Source: Calothrix sp. PCC 7103 (lineage in GTDB: Bacteria; Cyanobacteriota; Cyanobacteriia; Cyanobacteriales; Nostocaceae). Taken from it: a stretch of 64,000 bases of DNA. The position numbers and the translations under genes were made by a program. The notes below the pieces were generated by a model, which was given only the letters and a program-made list of their open reading frames with translations, had not been told where the DNA came from and did no database searches. The number at the start of each line of letters is the position of its first letter. The first letter of the stretch is position 1. Shown here piece by piece: positions 18,534-27,241 of the stretch. Location: positions 7,404,317-7,468,316 of the forward strand of contig NZ_KB217478.1 in assembly GCF_000331305.1 (NCBI RefSeq), read 5' to 3'.

Positions 18534-19361
18534 GTGAAAGAAGTGGGGAAAATTTGGAATTCTGCTAGCTATAACTTGCTGCTACTGCATTCTCCACCAG
18601 TTGGATTAGAACATTTGCACTGCGATATGAAGAGAGGTTTTAGTAAAGCGCGAAAGAAAGAACCTCAAGTAGCAAAGCTTTTAGAGTTAGATAATACGTA
18701 CCAAAGAATAGGACTGCTAGCACAAAGAGGGGTTTATGAGTTTCATAACGATATGTCGCTATTAGGCGCCAGTAATGGTGTGAGTCAGGTTGCAGAAACT
18801 CTGGAACTTGGTAAAGAGTCAGATGTAGTTCAACAACGTGTTTTGACTGTCCTTAAGAATTATTACGAGAGTCCAATTCTAGTAGACAAAGATATTGTTA
18901 AGCTGAGTCACGGGAATGAGGACTTTCCAGAACCAATTTTGATTAAACTAGGCAGTTACTCGTTTAATTTATACGCAGCAATTGATTGTATTTTTAAAGA
19001 GCTTGATGGAACGCTACATATTTTAGATTTCAAAACGGGTAAGTCAGACTTTGATAGACGACAAGCTTACATATATTTGTTAGTTGCTAGTTATTTATAC
19101 CCAGACAATAAACCAATAGCTTCGTTTTACAACTTGGAAACTAACACATGGTCAAAAAAGATTTCAGCTTCAGCAGAGATACTGGAAGTTTATAAGTATA
19201 ATTTGATGCAAGTTTCTAAAAAGCATCAAGAAAGTTTGTTTCTTTATCGAAATAACCCTGATAAGTTTAGTCAAATATATCCTGCTAACCCTGGTACTTC
19301 TTGCCGTTATTGTCCTTTTACTTCAATTTGTAATTTTGCATTTATCTCAGAGGCCAAATGA
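18534..19361 (+). CDS. Cas4-like PD-(D/E)XK nuclease with Fe-S cysteines
   Basis: A 275-residue nuclease. The active site reads D151 (LYAAIDCIF), then D165 and K167 (LHILDFKTGKSDF), the D-x14-D-x-K pattern of RecB/Cas4 nucleases. Four cysteines, C30 near the N-terminus and C257, C260, C266 near the C-terminus (CRYCPFTSIC), match the [4Fe-4S] cluster of Cas4 and AddB. Its stop overlaps the Argonaute start (ATGA). No cas1, cas2 or CRISPR array is near, so it belongs to the Argonaute system. The first start is GTG 18534; GTG 18543 has better spacing (8 nt) from GGAG at 18531-18534. It may process or trim DNA for Argonaute guide loading. Confidence 0.85.
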   Translation: MKEVGKIWNSASYNLLLLHSPPVGLEHLHCDMKRGFSKARKKEPQVAKLLELDNTYQRIGLLAQRGVYEFHNDMSLLGASNGVSQVAETLELGKESDVVQQRVLTVLKNYYESPILVDKDIVKLSHGNEDFPEPILIKLGSYSFNLYAAIDCIFKELDGTLHILDFKTGKSDFDRRQAYIYLLVASYLYPDNKPIASFYNLETNTWSKKISASAEILEVYKYNLMQVSKKHQESLFLYRNNPDKFSQIYPANPGTSCRYCPFTSICNFAFISEAK

Positions 19362-21598
19362 ATACTACCGAAGTTCAAAAACAAAAAGACTCTACAGCTT
19401 CATCACCAATGTTTGTATCTGAAATTTTTCCATTAATAACTTTGCAATATAATATTTGGTGCTTTCGCTTATCTCCTGAAGTAGATAGAGAAGTTGGCAA
19501 TCGTATAAGTTGGCGTTTCAGTCAGCAATTCCCTGATATAGTAGTTATTTGGCACAATGGATTTTTCTGGGTATTAGGTAAACTCAATCAATCTATGCCG
19601 AATGTAGAAGAATGGAAAAAAGCATTAAAATCTATTGAACTAAAATTAAAGCAGGATATTGGAGAGCGTGAGCATATTATTCAACCGTTACGTCAGCCAA
19701 ACGTAACACAAGAAGTATTAGCAGAGTTAGCGGTAAGGGCATTAAAAATAACTCGCCCATTTATATCCCCAGTTTTAAATCCAAATGAACAAGTACAGGT
19801 AAAACGAGAAGTTGATTTTTGGGCAGAGACAGTAGAAATTAAAGGTAATATTCGTCCTGCATTAAGTTTTACAACTCACAGTAGCTTTAATTACAAAGGA
19901 GACTTAGCTGATTTTTTCTCAAATCATCCTTTTCGTCAAAACCCGGAAAAATTATTAGTTGGTTTAAAAGTTCGAGATATTGAGCGCAATAGCTTTGCAA
20001 CAATAGTGGAAATATCTGGAACTATTGGTGAACTCGCAGAAAGACTAATAGAAGAAGCATCTGGCGCCATTAGTAAACAAGCTTTAATAGAAGCGCTTGA
20101 AGACAACCCAGACCAACCTGTTGTTTCAGTACGTTTTGGAAAAGATAAAAGATTATTCCAGTACGCAATGAAAGCTTTACGTCCATGTGTAACACCAGAA
20201 ACAGCTAGCCGTTTCGATGTTAACTATGGTGAGTTACTTAAAGCGAGTAAAATATCATACATCGAAAGGAAAAAGCTATTACTTGGATATAAGGAGGAGG
20301 CAAATAAAGTTCTTGCCTCTTATGGGTTTCAAATAGAAAGTAGTATCAATAGCAAGCAGTACCCACAATTATTTATTTCGCCAAAAGTTAATTTAAAAGA
20401 TGTAAAACTTCTGTTTGGTGGCAATGTTATAAATGAGCAAGGAAAAATATTACTAGGTTTATCAAAAGGAGGTGTTTATCGGCGCCATAAAAAGTATGAA
20501 GATAAATCAGTGCCAATTCATATCGCAGCTTTAAAACTATTTGATACTAAGGTTGGCCTGATAGGAGATGTTAGAAAACGCTTGAAAGATTATGGTTTTT
20601 CTACTCTTGTTCCCGAAGAAAGTAAAAAAGCTGTGTCTATTGCTGGTTTATCAGGAACTGAAGTACGCGCGAAAGTCGAAGATGCAGTTGATGAGTTAAT
20701 GGAAAATGAACCAGATATTGTTTTAGTCTTTTTGCCTACAAGTGACCGTAAAGCCGAAGAACAAGATAGTTTATATACTTGGATTTACTCGCGTTTGCTA
20801 CGACGTGGGATAGCTAGCCAGGTAATTTATGAAGATACATTACAAAATGTACAAGCGAGCTATCTGCTAAATCAGGTAATTCCTGGAATTTTAGCTAAAT
20901 TAGGAAATCTTCCATTCGTTTTAGCTGAACCCCTAGCCATAGCAGATTTTTTTATCGGTTTGGATATTTCTAGGAATTCCAAAAAACGAGTAGTTGGAAG
21001 TGTTAATGCCTGTGCTAGCGTTCGTCTATATGGAAATAGAGGAGATTTCGAGGGCTACCGTATCGAAAGCGATACAATTGAAGGTGAAGAAATTCCTCAA
21101 CGTATCCTCGAAAACTTCTTCCCCAAATCTCAGTTAAAGGGAAAAACCGTTTTGATTTACCGTGATGGGCGTTTCTGTGGAGACGAAGTTAAACACTTAC
21201 TAGCTAGAGCAGATGCTATAGGCGCCAAATTTATTTTAGTTGAGTGTGCAAAATCAGGTATTCCAAGACTTTACAACTCAGTTAACAAAAATATCACCGC
21301 ACCAACACAAGGATTAGCCCTACGTCTATCGCAAAGAGAAGCGATTATCATTACAACTAATGTGTTAGAAAAAATGGGTTCACCGTTACCGCTACGCCTA
21401 AAAATCCATCCTGGTGGACATCAAGTCTCAATTGAGGACTTAGTAGATGCTACTTTAAAGCTGACTCTACTACATCATGGTTCTCTAAAATCGCCACGTT
21501 TACCTATACCCTTATTTGGTTCTGACAGGATAGCTTACCGCCGCTTGCAAGGTATTTATCCTGGCGCCTCAGAAGGAGATAGACAATTTTGGCTTTAA
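19358..21598 (+). CDS. Long prokaryotic Argonaute (PIWI domain, apparently active)
   Basis: A 746-residue protein with N-terminal and PAZ-like regions (to about 330), a MID domain (about 380-530) and a C-terminal PIWI domain (530-746). PIWI motifs are FIGLDIS (D536), YRDGRFCGDE (D603) and LPIPLFGSDRIAYR (D723), with a candidate glutamate finger in the 570-580 EGEEIP stretch, so the DEDD tetrad appears intact. MID pocket candidates are Q488 (GIASQVI) and K514 (ILAKLGN). Length and motifs resemble the cyanobacterial SeAgo branch, DNA-guided DNA endonucleases known from Synechococcus. It is translationally coupled to the Cas4-like gene. Expected action is DNA interference against plasmids, phages or replication termini. 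Guide type is inferred, not visible. Confidence 0.9.
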   Translation: MNTTEVQKQKDSTASSPMFVSEIFPLITLQYNIWCFRLSPEVDREVGNRISWRFSQQFPDIVVIWHNGFFWVLGKLNQSMPNVEEWKKALKSIELKLKQDIGEREHIIQPLRQPNVTQEVLAELAVRALKITRPFISPVLNPNEQVQVKREVDFWAETVEIKGNIRPALSFTTHSSFNYKGDLADFFSNHPFRQNPEKLLVGLKVRDIERNSFATIVEISGTIGELAERLIEEASGAISKQALIEALEDNPDQPVVSVRFGKDKRLFQYAMKALRPCVTPETASRFDVNYGELLKASKISYIERKKLLLGYKEEANKVLASYGFQIESSINSKQYPQLFISPKVNLKDVKLLFGGNVINEQGKILLGLSKGGVYRRHKKYEDKSVPIHIAALKLFDTKVGLIGDVRKRLKDYGFSTLVPEESKKAVSIAGLSGTEVRAKVEDAVDELMENEPDIVLVFLPTSDRKAEEQDSLYTWIYSRLLRRGIASQVIYEDTLQNVQASYLLNQVIPGILAKLGNLPFVLAEPLAIADFFIGLDISRNSKKRVVGSVNACASVRLYGNRGDFEGYRIESDTIEGEEIPQRILENFFPKSQLKGKTVLIYRDGRFCGDEVKHLLARADAIGAKFILVECAKSGIPRLYNSVNKNITAPTQGLALRLSQREAIIITTNVLEKMGSPLPLRLKIHPGGHQVSIEDLVDATLKLTLLHHGSLKSPRLPIPLFGSDRIAYRRLQGIYPGASEGDRQFWL

Positions 21599-21667
21599 AT
21601 ATAAAAGTAAAAAACATATCAGTTACCAACAATTTGTACCCCTTATGAACTGATGGGAGAATAAACA

Positions 21668-21838
21668 ATGCTAACAAATGAAATTCTGGAAGAAATTTAT
21701 CAGTATCGTGAAGCTCAGGCTGAATCATTTAACTATGATGTATCAGCAATCTTCAAAGACTCGCGCGCTCGTCAAGCTCAAAGTGGTAGACCCTCGGTTA
21801 GCTTACCTCCGAAACAGCCTATTGCACGCTCAAAGTAG
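21668..21838 (+). CDS. 56-aa small protein downstream of the Argonaute
   Basis: ATG at 21668 to TAG at 21836-21838 encodes MLTNEILEEIYQYREAQAES and onward, with FNYDVSAIFKD and a C-terminal RPSVSLPPKQPIARSK. The acidic helix, FNYD and SLPPK pattern resembles, from memory, small antitoxin-like hypothetical proteins common in cyanobacteria. No toxin gene follows. It begins 69 bp after the Argonaute stop, with GGGAGAAT (21654-21661) as a ribosome binding site, so it may be the last gene of that operon. It was too short for a standard ORF cutoff. Function unknown. Confidence 0.62.
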   Translation: MLTNEILEEIYQYREAQAESFNYDVSAIFKDSRARQAQSGRPSVSLPPKQPIARSK

Positions 21839-21947
21839 TTTTGAAATTCAAAAATTTATCAATAAAGGTTAGTCTAGCTTGCTTTTTTTACATTTCGCTT
21901 TAGAGAAATGAAGACTCAGAAGTTGCTTTGCTAACTTTTGGTTCTTT

Positions 21948-22124
21948 CGTATATAGCGTGCTAAATTTTAATTATAATCGATAATTATCCTTTATTTTCA
22001 AGGCTTACAGGCTCTTATAGTTTAAATTTCAGTAATTTTATTTTATAAAGGGAATAATGGCTGTAAGATAAGCATAGTAAGGATTATAAGCTAATTTCAC
22101 AACATATTTAGCACGCTAACTACG
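21948..22124. mobile_element. Candidate 177-bp miniature inverted-repeat element
   Basis: The ends are near-perfect inverted copies: CGTATATAGCGTGCTAAAT (21948-21966) and ATTTAGCACGCTAACTACG (22106-22124), 17 of 19 matching with a perfect 13-bp core. The inside is AT-rich, non-coding and has a further weak dyad (CTTACAG/CTGTAAG). No clear target duplication was found. A transcript hairpin is the alternative. The larger 21839-22382 gap otherwise holds a dispersed repeat at 22189-22276 and no gene. Confidence 0.45.
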
Positions 22125-22188
22125 GAAGAGCCGAGGTTATCACTATTTATCATCTCTATACTGCTAATGGGTAGAATATAAACTTTGT

Positions 22189-22276
22189 CATGCTGAACGA
22201 AACGTAGTGCAGTGAAGCATCTTAGAGATTCTAGCCTGCGGCAAATGCTCCGCCGGAGCGCTACGCTCAGAATGAC
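22189..22276. repeat. Dispersed hairpin repeat
   Basis: GTCATGCTGAACGAAACGTAG then GAAGCATCTTAGAGATTC and a closing GCTCAGAATGACA make an imperfect hairpin. It is the inverse of the GATGCTTCGTTCCTCAGCATGAC copies at 17042, 60099 and 60131. Such sequences are scattered between genes here. Confidence 0.6.
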
Positions 22277-22382
22277 ATTTCTTACCCGTGTTAAGTATAG
22301 AAAGCCCAGAGTCGCTTCATAACTTAATATACAAATCTATTGCGACAAAAGAGCTTGTTCAAATTCAAACCAACATAAATAC

Positions 22383-22691
22383 TCACATCAATAAACTGCG
22401 CGAAAGTAGTAACACAATCACATCTGAAATAGACTCTCTAAAACTTGAAATTAGAGATGCTACTGGTTGAGCAGGATAAATTTGTCGTAAACTTGTAAAC
22501 AAACGTAAATAATAATTATCTGCACGTTCTCTAGAATTTTGCAGTTGCTCAAAGTAATCAAGCGTTTCCTGCGTTTCGCCAAATCTTTCCAAGAGTTGGT
22601 ATTCAATTTCTGTCGCTTCATTAATACGTTCTAGAAGTTGTCGCTGTATAGTAAACACCCTTGTTAAAATTTCTTCTGCTAACTTTGCCAT
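22383..22691 (-). CDS. Hypothetical coiled-coil protein
   Basis: A 102-residue protein, MAKLAEEILTRVFTIQRQLLERINEATEIEYQLLERFGETQETLDYFEQLQNSRERADNYYLRL in broken form, strongly helical with heptad-like leucines and many Glu/Gln. There is no signal peptide or known domain. The last ~25 residues become hydrophobic and of different character (SDVIVLLLSRSLLM), so a frameshift or degraded end is possible. It is convergent with nothing and divergent from thrB. No good SD precedes the ATG. It is probably a real gene, function unknown. Confidence 0.5.
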   Translation of the reverse strand: MAKLAEEILTRVFTIQRQLLERINEATEIEYQLLERFGETQETLDYFEQLQNSRERADNYYLRLFTSLRQIYPAQPVASLISSFRESISDVIVLLLSRSLLM

Positions 22692-22897
22692 ATAAAGTCT
22701 GTACTTGCAGAGAATGAGACGCCTAATTACAGGACATTACCATATTTGTACATTCAATTTATTTGGCTACTACACAAAACATTAGTGGGGTAGACTTTCT
22801 CTTGCTTTGTCCTTTATTTACAGGCAGTTCGGGATGCCTGCTCCACAAGAGGTCAATTACATGGGATGCTAGATGATTGATTACATTATTTTTGTAA

Positions 22898-23818
22898 ATG
22901 TCTGTTAATTCTTCGGTTACTGTCACTGTTCCTGCTACTACTGCGAATCTGGGTGCAGGGTTTGATTGCATCGGCGCCGCTTTAACGTTACACAACCATT
23001 TTAAGTTCCAGATGGTTGATGGTGAGACGCAAATTATTGTTACTGGCGCCGAAGCTGCGCGTGTGGACACTATATATAAGGATAATCTGCTTTATCAAGC
23101 GTATGTAAAACTGTATGAACACCTTGGTAAAACACCCCCTCCTGTAAAGATAGAGATTGGTTTGGGTGTACCTCTCGCACGTGGGTTGGGAAGTTCTGCA
23201 ACTGCTATTGTTGGCGGATTGGTAGGTGCAAATGTTCTAGCGGGGGAACCTTTGAGTCAGTCGCAGGTGATGGACTTAGCGATATCGATGGAGGGACACC
23301 CAGATAATGTGGTTCCTGCGTTAATTGGTGGTTGTCGTCTTGCTGCAACTAGTGTTGATGGTTGGGAAATTTGTGATGTTCCTTGGCATGAAAGTATTGT
23401 CCCTGTTGTTGCTATTCCTGATTTTGAGCTTTCGACTCATGTTGCGCGGCAAGTGTTACCTACCGAAATTAGCCGTGCGGATGCGATTTTTAATATCTCA
23501 CATCTCGGTTTGTTGTTACGCGCGCTCGAAACAGGAAAAACAAACTGGTTAAAAGCGTCTCTACAAGATAAATTACATCAACCTTACAGGAAGTCACTTA
23601 TTCAAGGGTATGATGCAGTTAGTGCTGCAGCTATAAATGCAGGCGCCTGTGGGATGGTAATTAGCGGCGCCGGACCAACTCTACTTGCACTAACTGATAC
23701 CAGCCATACTATTGATGTTGTGGCAGCTATGGCTACTGCTTGGAAAGATATTGGAGTTGCTGCACAAGTACGCGCGTTAAATATTGATAATGATGGCGCC
23801 AGAGTAATTAAAGATTAA
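22898..23818 (+). CDS. thrB: Homoserine kinase ThrB
   Basis: A 306-residue GHMP kinase that phosphorylates homoserine in threonine biosynthesis (cytoplasm). The N-terminal TVTVPATTANLGAGFDCIG, the GHMP ATP-binding loop PLARGLGSSATAIVGG (about 92-107) and the C-terminal ISGAGPTLLAL are all characteristic of ThrB. The ATG at 22898 follows a T-rich leader without a clear SD. The coiled-coil gene at 23876 follows on the same strand after a hairpin repeat. Complete and intact. Confidence 0.95.
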   Translation: MSVNSSVTVTVPATTANLGAGFDCIGAALTLHNHFKFQMVDGETQIIVTGAEAARVDTIYKDNLLYQAYVKLYEHLGKTPPPVKIEIGLGVPLARGLGSSATAIVGGLVGANVLAGEPLSQSQVMDLAISMEGHPDNVVPALIGGCRLAATSVDGWEICDVPWHESIVPVVAIPDFELSTHVARQVLPTEISRADAIFNISHLGLLLRALETGKTNWLKASLQDKLHQPYRKSLIQGYDAVSAAAINAGACGMVISGAGPTLLALTDTSHTIDVVAAMATAWKDIGVAAQVRALNIDNDGARVIKD

Positions 23819-23850
23819 TCCCCCAACCCCTTGATAAGGGGGCTAGGGGG
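23819..23850. repeat. CCCCTTGATAAGGGG hairpin repeat
   Basis: CCCCCAACCCCTTGATAAGGGGGCTAGGGGG-type sequence just after thrB folds into a stem. A close relative is at 37803-37830 after the T4SS operon. Dispersed family, possibly acting in 3'-end formation. Confidence 0.6.
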
Positions 23851-23875
23851 ATCAACTCATAACTAATATATATAT

Positions 23876-24382
23876 ATGGAAAAACTTCAAGCTGAAATTG
23901 TAGCGCTTCAGGTGCAAATAGATGCTTTGCGTGAAGAACGCGCAGCACTAACTCCCGTTACATTAAGTGAGAGTGATGACTCACTCCAAAATGTTGTAGA
24001 GCTATTACGGCAAAAGGCAAGAGAAAATCCTCAACTTGCTGCCGAAATAAAGGGTATTGATGACGCTATTACTGTACTCGAAGCCAAACTTAAACAAAGA
24101 AAAGGGCAATTACAGCGACTTCCACCTAAAGTCCAGCGCGCGTTACAAGAGGAACAACTCGAAATCGCACGTAACAAAGCTAAGATACATGCCCAGCGTA
24201 TTAATGATATAGCCGCTGAACTTGCAGCAGAACTTCATGACCTCAAAGCTTGCGCTGATGAACTTAGTCCTCTTTACTGGCAAGTTTATTACAAACCTTT
24301 TATTACGGGCTTTAAGACAATTTCTGTTCCATACGTTCGTTCGGATGGCGAGGTCTGGACTATTGTAAATCGAATCGTTTAA
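23876..24382 (+). CDS. Hypothetical coiled-coil protein
   Basis: A 168-residue soluble protein. Residues 1-120 form two predicted coiled coils (MEKLQAEIVALQVQIDALREE; LEAKLKQRKGQLQ; LEIARNKAKIHAQRI). The C-terminal 40 residues are globular (LYWQVYYKPFITGFKTISVPYVRSDGE). No membrane segment or catalytic motif is seen. It lies 57 bp downstream of thrB, separated by a hairpin repeat, so co-transcription is uncertain. It could be a structural or chaperone-like protein; I do not recognise the family. Confidence 0.65.
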   Translation: MEKLQAEIVALQVQIDALREERAALTPVTLSESDDSLQNVVELLRQKARENPQLAAEIKGIDDAITVLEAKLKQRKGQLQRLPPKVQRALQEEQLEIARNKAKIHAQRINDIAAELAAELHDLKACADELSPLYWQVYYKPFITGFKTISVPYVRSDGEVWTIVNRIV

Positions 24383-24402
24383 ATTCAGGCGCCGCCCCAT
24401 GA

Positions 24403-24432
24403 TGTAGAGACGTTACATACAACATCCCTACA
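24403..24432. repeat. GTAGAGACG palindromic repeat split by the IS4-like element
   Basis: TGTAGAGACGTTAC...ATCCCTACA is a diverged copy of the 30-bp palindrome at 40708, 60173 and 62466. The IS4-like element inserted just to its right, and the 12-bp target duplication includes the right half of this palindrome. Confidence 0.65.
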
Positions 24433-24435
24433 GCG

Positions 24436-24709
24436 GAATGGCACTTACTTAAGGGTAAACGTATTGGTATGATAGGCTTTCACGCTTTGGTGATGGCGAT
24501 TAACACGGTCGGCGCCTACATCAATACCAATACGTATCAACTACACATTCACGTGAATTAAATTAATTTATAGGTGGTGAACAACAATTTATCACTTTCC
24601 TAAATTTAACTATCAATTACAAGATTTCGATTAATACTTAAATACTACTTAATATTTACTAATAAAACCGGAGGGCGCGTTACTAAATCGCGCCGACGGC
24701 GGGCGCCTG
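24436..24709. repeat. Left long terminal inverted repeat
   Basis: 274 bp, inverted relative to 26675-26950 with about 90% identity by eye. It has two internal dyads: ACGTATTGGTAT with ATACCAATACGT (about 24459-24532), and GGCGCG with CGCGCC (about 24673-24694). Confidence 0.85.
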
Positions 24710-25056
24710 TAACGCTATATTTAAGAAAAAGTAGGTGGGTGAAAATAAACCATACTTGTTTTGTTCCGGTTAAGAACGCTAAAGTCCAGCTCTGAAAGGA
24801 TTACAGCAGTTTTACATTTCGTTAAATAGTTGTAAATTTTTCCGTCCTCCTACTTAGAAGTTTGTAAAAAAGTAGGTAAACTCAAACACTCAGGATGTAA
24901 ATCAGGATGTAAAATTGTTGCTGTAAAATCTTTAAAAATTAGCTTTTCAGCAATTTATATTTCTGAATCCTGTTATACTTTATTAAGTCTGCCTAAGAGA
25001 TAAAAATGTCATACAATCACTACCAAAAGAATAAAAGGTGTTTGTATGAATATACT

Positions 25057-26539
25057 TTATGCAGCAATTTGAGGTTTGGTGGGATTTCTTGGTTTGGTCA
25101 TAAGAGGATATGATTTTTTTCTACGTTTTATAACTCTTGGCTCAGTACGGTCACTACGTTCTGGAAGTAGCTTTTTGTACAATTTTATCAAGCATCGTCT
25201 TATATAAAATTTGAGATTTTCTTTTTCCGGCATTTAGAAGTGCAGTAATAAACTCTTCAAATATTGACGAGATGTTTGTAAAGAAACAAGGCTTTTGAAA
25301 CATTATTAGTATTGGCAGCCTCCCACATTATCGCACGTAATAAATTGTAAGCCATTAAGTATACAAAAATTTCTTTACGAACCATATCTGGAGTCTTACC
25401 TCGAAGCATTTCCATTTTTAAAGTAGTTTTGACATGTCGAATATCAATTTCGACTTGCCATCTCCAACGATATAACTGTGCAATTTTTTGTTTTGTATAA
25501 ATTTTGTCATCTAACAAAGTAGTTACCACTATAATTTCTTTAGTCCGAAAACCTGATTCAGCTACTTGAAAGCGGACTTGTCGAACTATTAGACTATTTG
25601 GTAAACAATTAAATTCAACAGCACTCATATGTCGAGGACGAGTTTTTGGCTTATACCAAGTAACTAAATAATCATTTTCGCTTAAACGTTTTCCGCGTTG
25701 AAAGTCAATTTTACGGCTATGGTGACAACGAAATACAGCATCTGCAAGTCTTGCTTTAACAAGTACTAAATCTACATAAGTACCAAAAGCTCTGTCCGCA
25801 AGAGCAACATCTTGTGGTGACAATAAATAATACATTTGTCGAGCCATAACTATTTCACTTGTATTGAAAGCTTCTATTAAAACTCCCATAGCTGCTCCCG
25901 TTACCAAGCTAAACATAACCACTAGTTTTGCAATTGGAAAGCCACATCCAGGCGATTGATTTGAGTGCTGTGGATAACATGATTGATTCGCTGGTGTATC
26001 TGGCATTAAAACACTTGAACCGTCCATCATTTTGACATGACGACCACACCATAAATCTTGTAATTGTGACTTTTCTTCAAGATTATCTCCTGTTTTTTGA
26101 AATAACTTTTTTAAAAAGTTTTCTGATAATCTTTGTTTTGCTTTAGTGTAACCCCCTGTATTTGATGAAGGTATTTTCATATTACTTGCTGCTAACCATG
26201 CAACAATTTTACTGACTGCATTGCTACAACTTTTATCTTCGTCAAGAACTTGGTATAAAAAAGCCCAAAATGTAACAATCGGATTGAAAAACGGTTACGA
26301 CGTTTTTTGGTCTGTGATGATAATTCTGCATCTGAGATAGTTGATGACAACAGAACTTCTTCAATTGTTGATGCTGATAAAATTCCTTGCCAGGGTATTC
26401 CCAAAGAACTACTAAATTTTTGCTTGAGAATTTCTACACAATTAGGCATAGTAGATATAATCGTTTTTTGATTTTGTCTCCAAGTCCTGAATGAAGTGAA
26501 ATAAAGCAGGTTTCTATTTAACCTTGCTCTCCAGTTCAC
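25057..26539 (-). pseudogene. IS4-family transposase with multiple frameshifts
   Basis: The N-terminal piece (26539 to ~26290) reads IPWQGILSASTIEEVLLSSTISDAELS. A one-base loss in an A-run at 26287-26291 shifts the frame; the other frame continues FFNPIVTFWAFLYQVLDEDK into the main ORF (26180-25257). That ORF carries the DDE residues: MMDGSSVLMPDT, LADRAFGTY, and YRWRWQVEIDIRHVKTTLKM (Y-x2-R-x3-E-x6-K signature). After its stop, two more frames give FEEFITALLNAGKRKSQILY and then LLPERSDRTEPRVIKRRKK, ending at a TAA at 25057-25059. At least three shifts are needed, so no full transposase is made and the copy should not move by itself. Confidence 0.87.
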
Positions 26540-26674
26540 TTTTTACCTTGCTTGGAGATTTTTTACATGCCTATTCTCTCATATTGCACATACTATTTCC
26601 GGAGCTAAAATTCTTATATAAAAAGGAGTAAGCTCCGCTCTCTGTATAACTGTTATATTTTTAACACAGTGTTC

Positions 26675-26950
26675 CAGGCGCCCGCCGTCGGCGCGATTTA
26701 GTAACGCGCCCTCCGGTTTTATTAGTAAATATTAAGTAGTATTTAAGTATTGATGCGCGATTTTTTAATTGATAGTTAGATTTAGGAAAGTGATAAATTG
26801 TTGTTCACCACTGATAAATTAATCGCGCTTTACGTTGATGTATAGTTGATACGTATTGGTGTTGATGTAGGCGCCGACCGTGTTAATCGCCATCACCAAA
26901 GCGTGAAAGCCTATCATACCAATACGTTTACCCTTAAGTAAGTGCCATTC
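26675..26950. repeat. Right long terminal inverted repeat
   Basis: 276 bp, the inverted partner of 24436-24709. The arms differ mainly in the middle, where this copy has GCGCGATT segments (about 26755-26765 and 26822-26830) that the left arm lacks. This indicates independent drift since they arose. Confidence 0.85.
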
Positions 26951-26962
26951 ATCCCTACAGCG

Positions 26963-27241
26963 CGTTTTTACAACGTTTTAGATAATTTATAAGAAAAATC
27001 AGGAATTATTGACCTGAAGATTGTAAATATATATGAAGAAGTTATAAGTCAGTCTTAACCATTGACGTTAAATTTCTTTGTGCATAGAATAGACTTGCAC
27101 CAAAAGCAATAGGTATTTACTACTAATTTTTCGAGTGTCAAATGCCTAAGATTAGATTTTATAAGGATTTATGCCGTTTACAAAAGTAAACATTCCTTAA
27201 TACAATGTAAACAAGTCGAAAACACAAAACGATTGTCAGTT
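26963..27241. other. Intergenic region upstream of ndhD
   Basis: 279 bp of AT-rich DNA without an ORF. It separates the transposon-like element from ndhD and must hold the ndhD promoter unless the element supplies one. No clear SD precedes the ndhD ATG at 27242. Confidence 0.45.

Larger units (their letters stand above)
24436..26950. mobile_element. IS4-related element with ~275-bp terminal inverted repeats
   Basis: The element is 2515 bp. Both ends begin GAATGGCACTTACTTAAGGG and are inverted relative to each other. The flanks carry the direct repeat ATCCCTACAGCG (24424-24435 and 26951-26962), a 12-bp target duplication, the size known for IS4-family elements. Inside is a frameshifted IS4-type transposase on the minus strand. 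Standard IS4 ends are about 16-20 bp, so terminal repeats of 274-276 bp are unusual. Alternatives: a composite of two inverted miniature elements around an IS remnant, or a foldback-type element. The region 24710-25056 holds no ORF. Confidence 0.82.

Noticed and set aside
19358-21598. Possible CRISPR-Cas locus because of the Cas4-like gene
   Set aside because: No repeat-spacer array and no cas1, cas2 or effector gene lies within the window. The Cas4-like protein is coupled to the Argonaute.
22288-22470. 60-codon plus-strand ORF (MLSIESPESL...)
   Set aside because: It overlaps the more convincing minus-strand coiled-coil gene at 22383-22691 and starts in a dispersed repeat. There is no ribosome binding site.
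25046-25072. Short ATG-led plus-strand ORF MNILYAAI inside the transposon-like element
   Set aside because: It stops after eight codons and is opposite the decayed transposase C-terminus.
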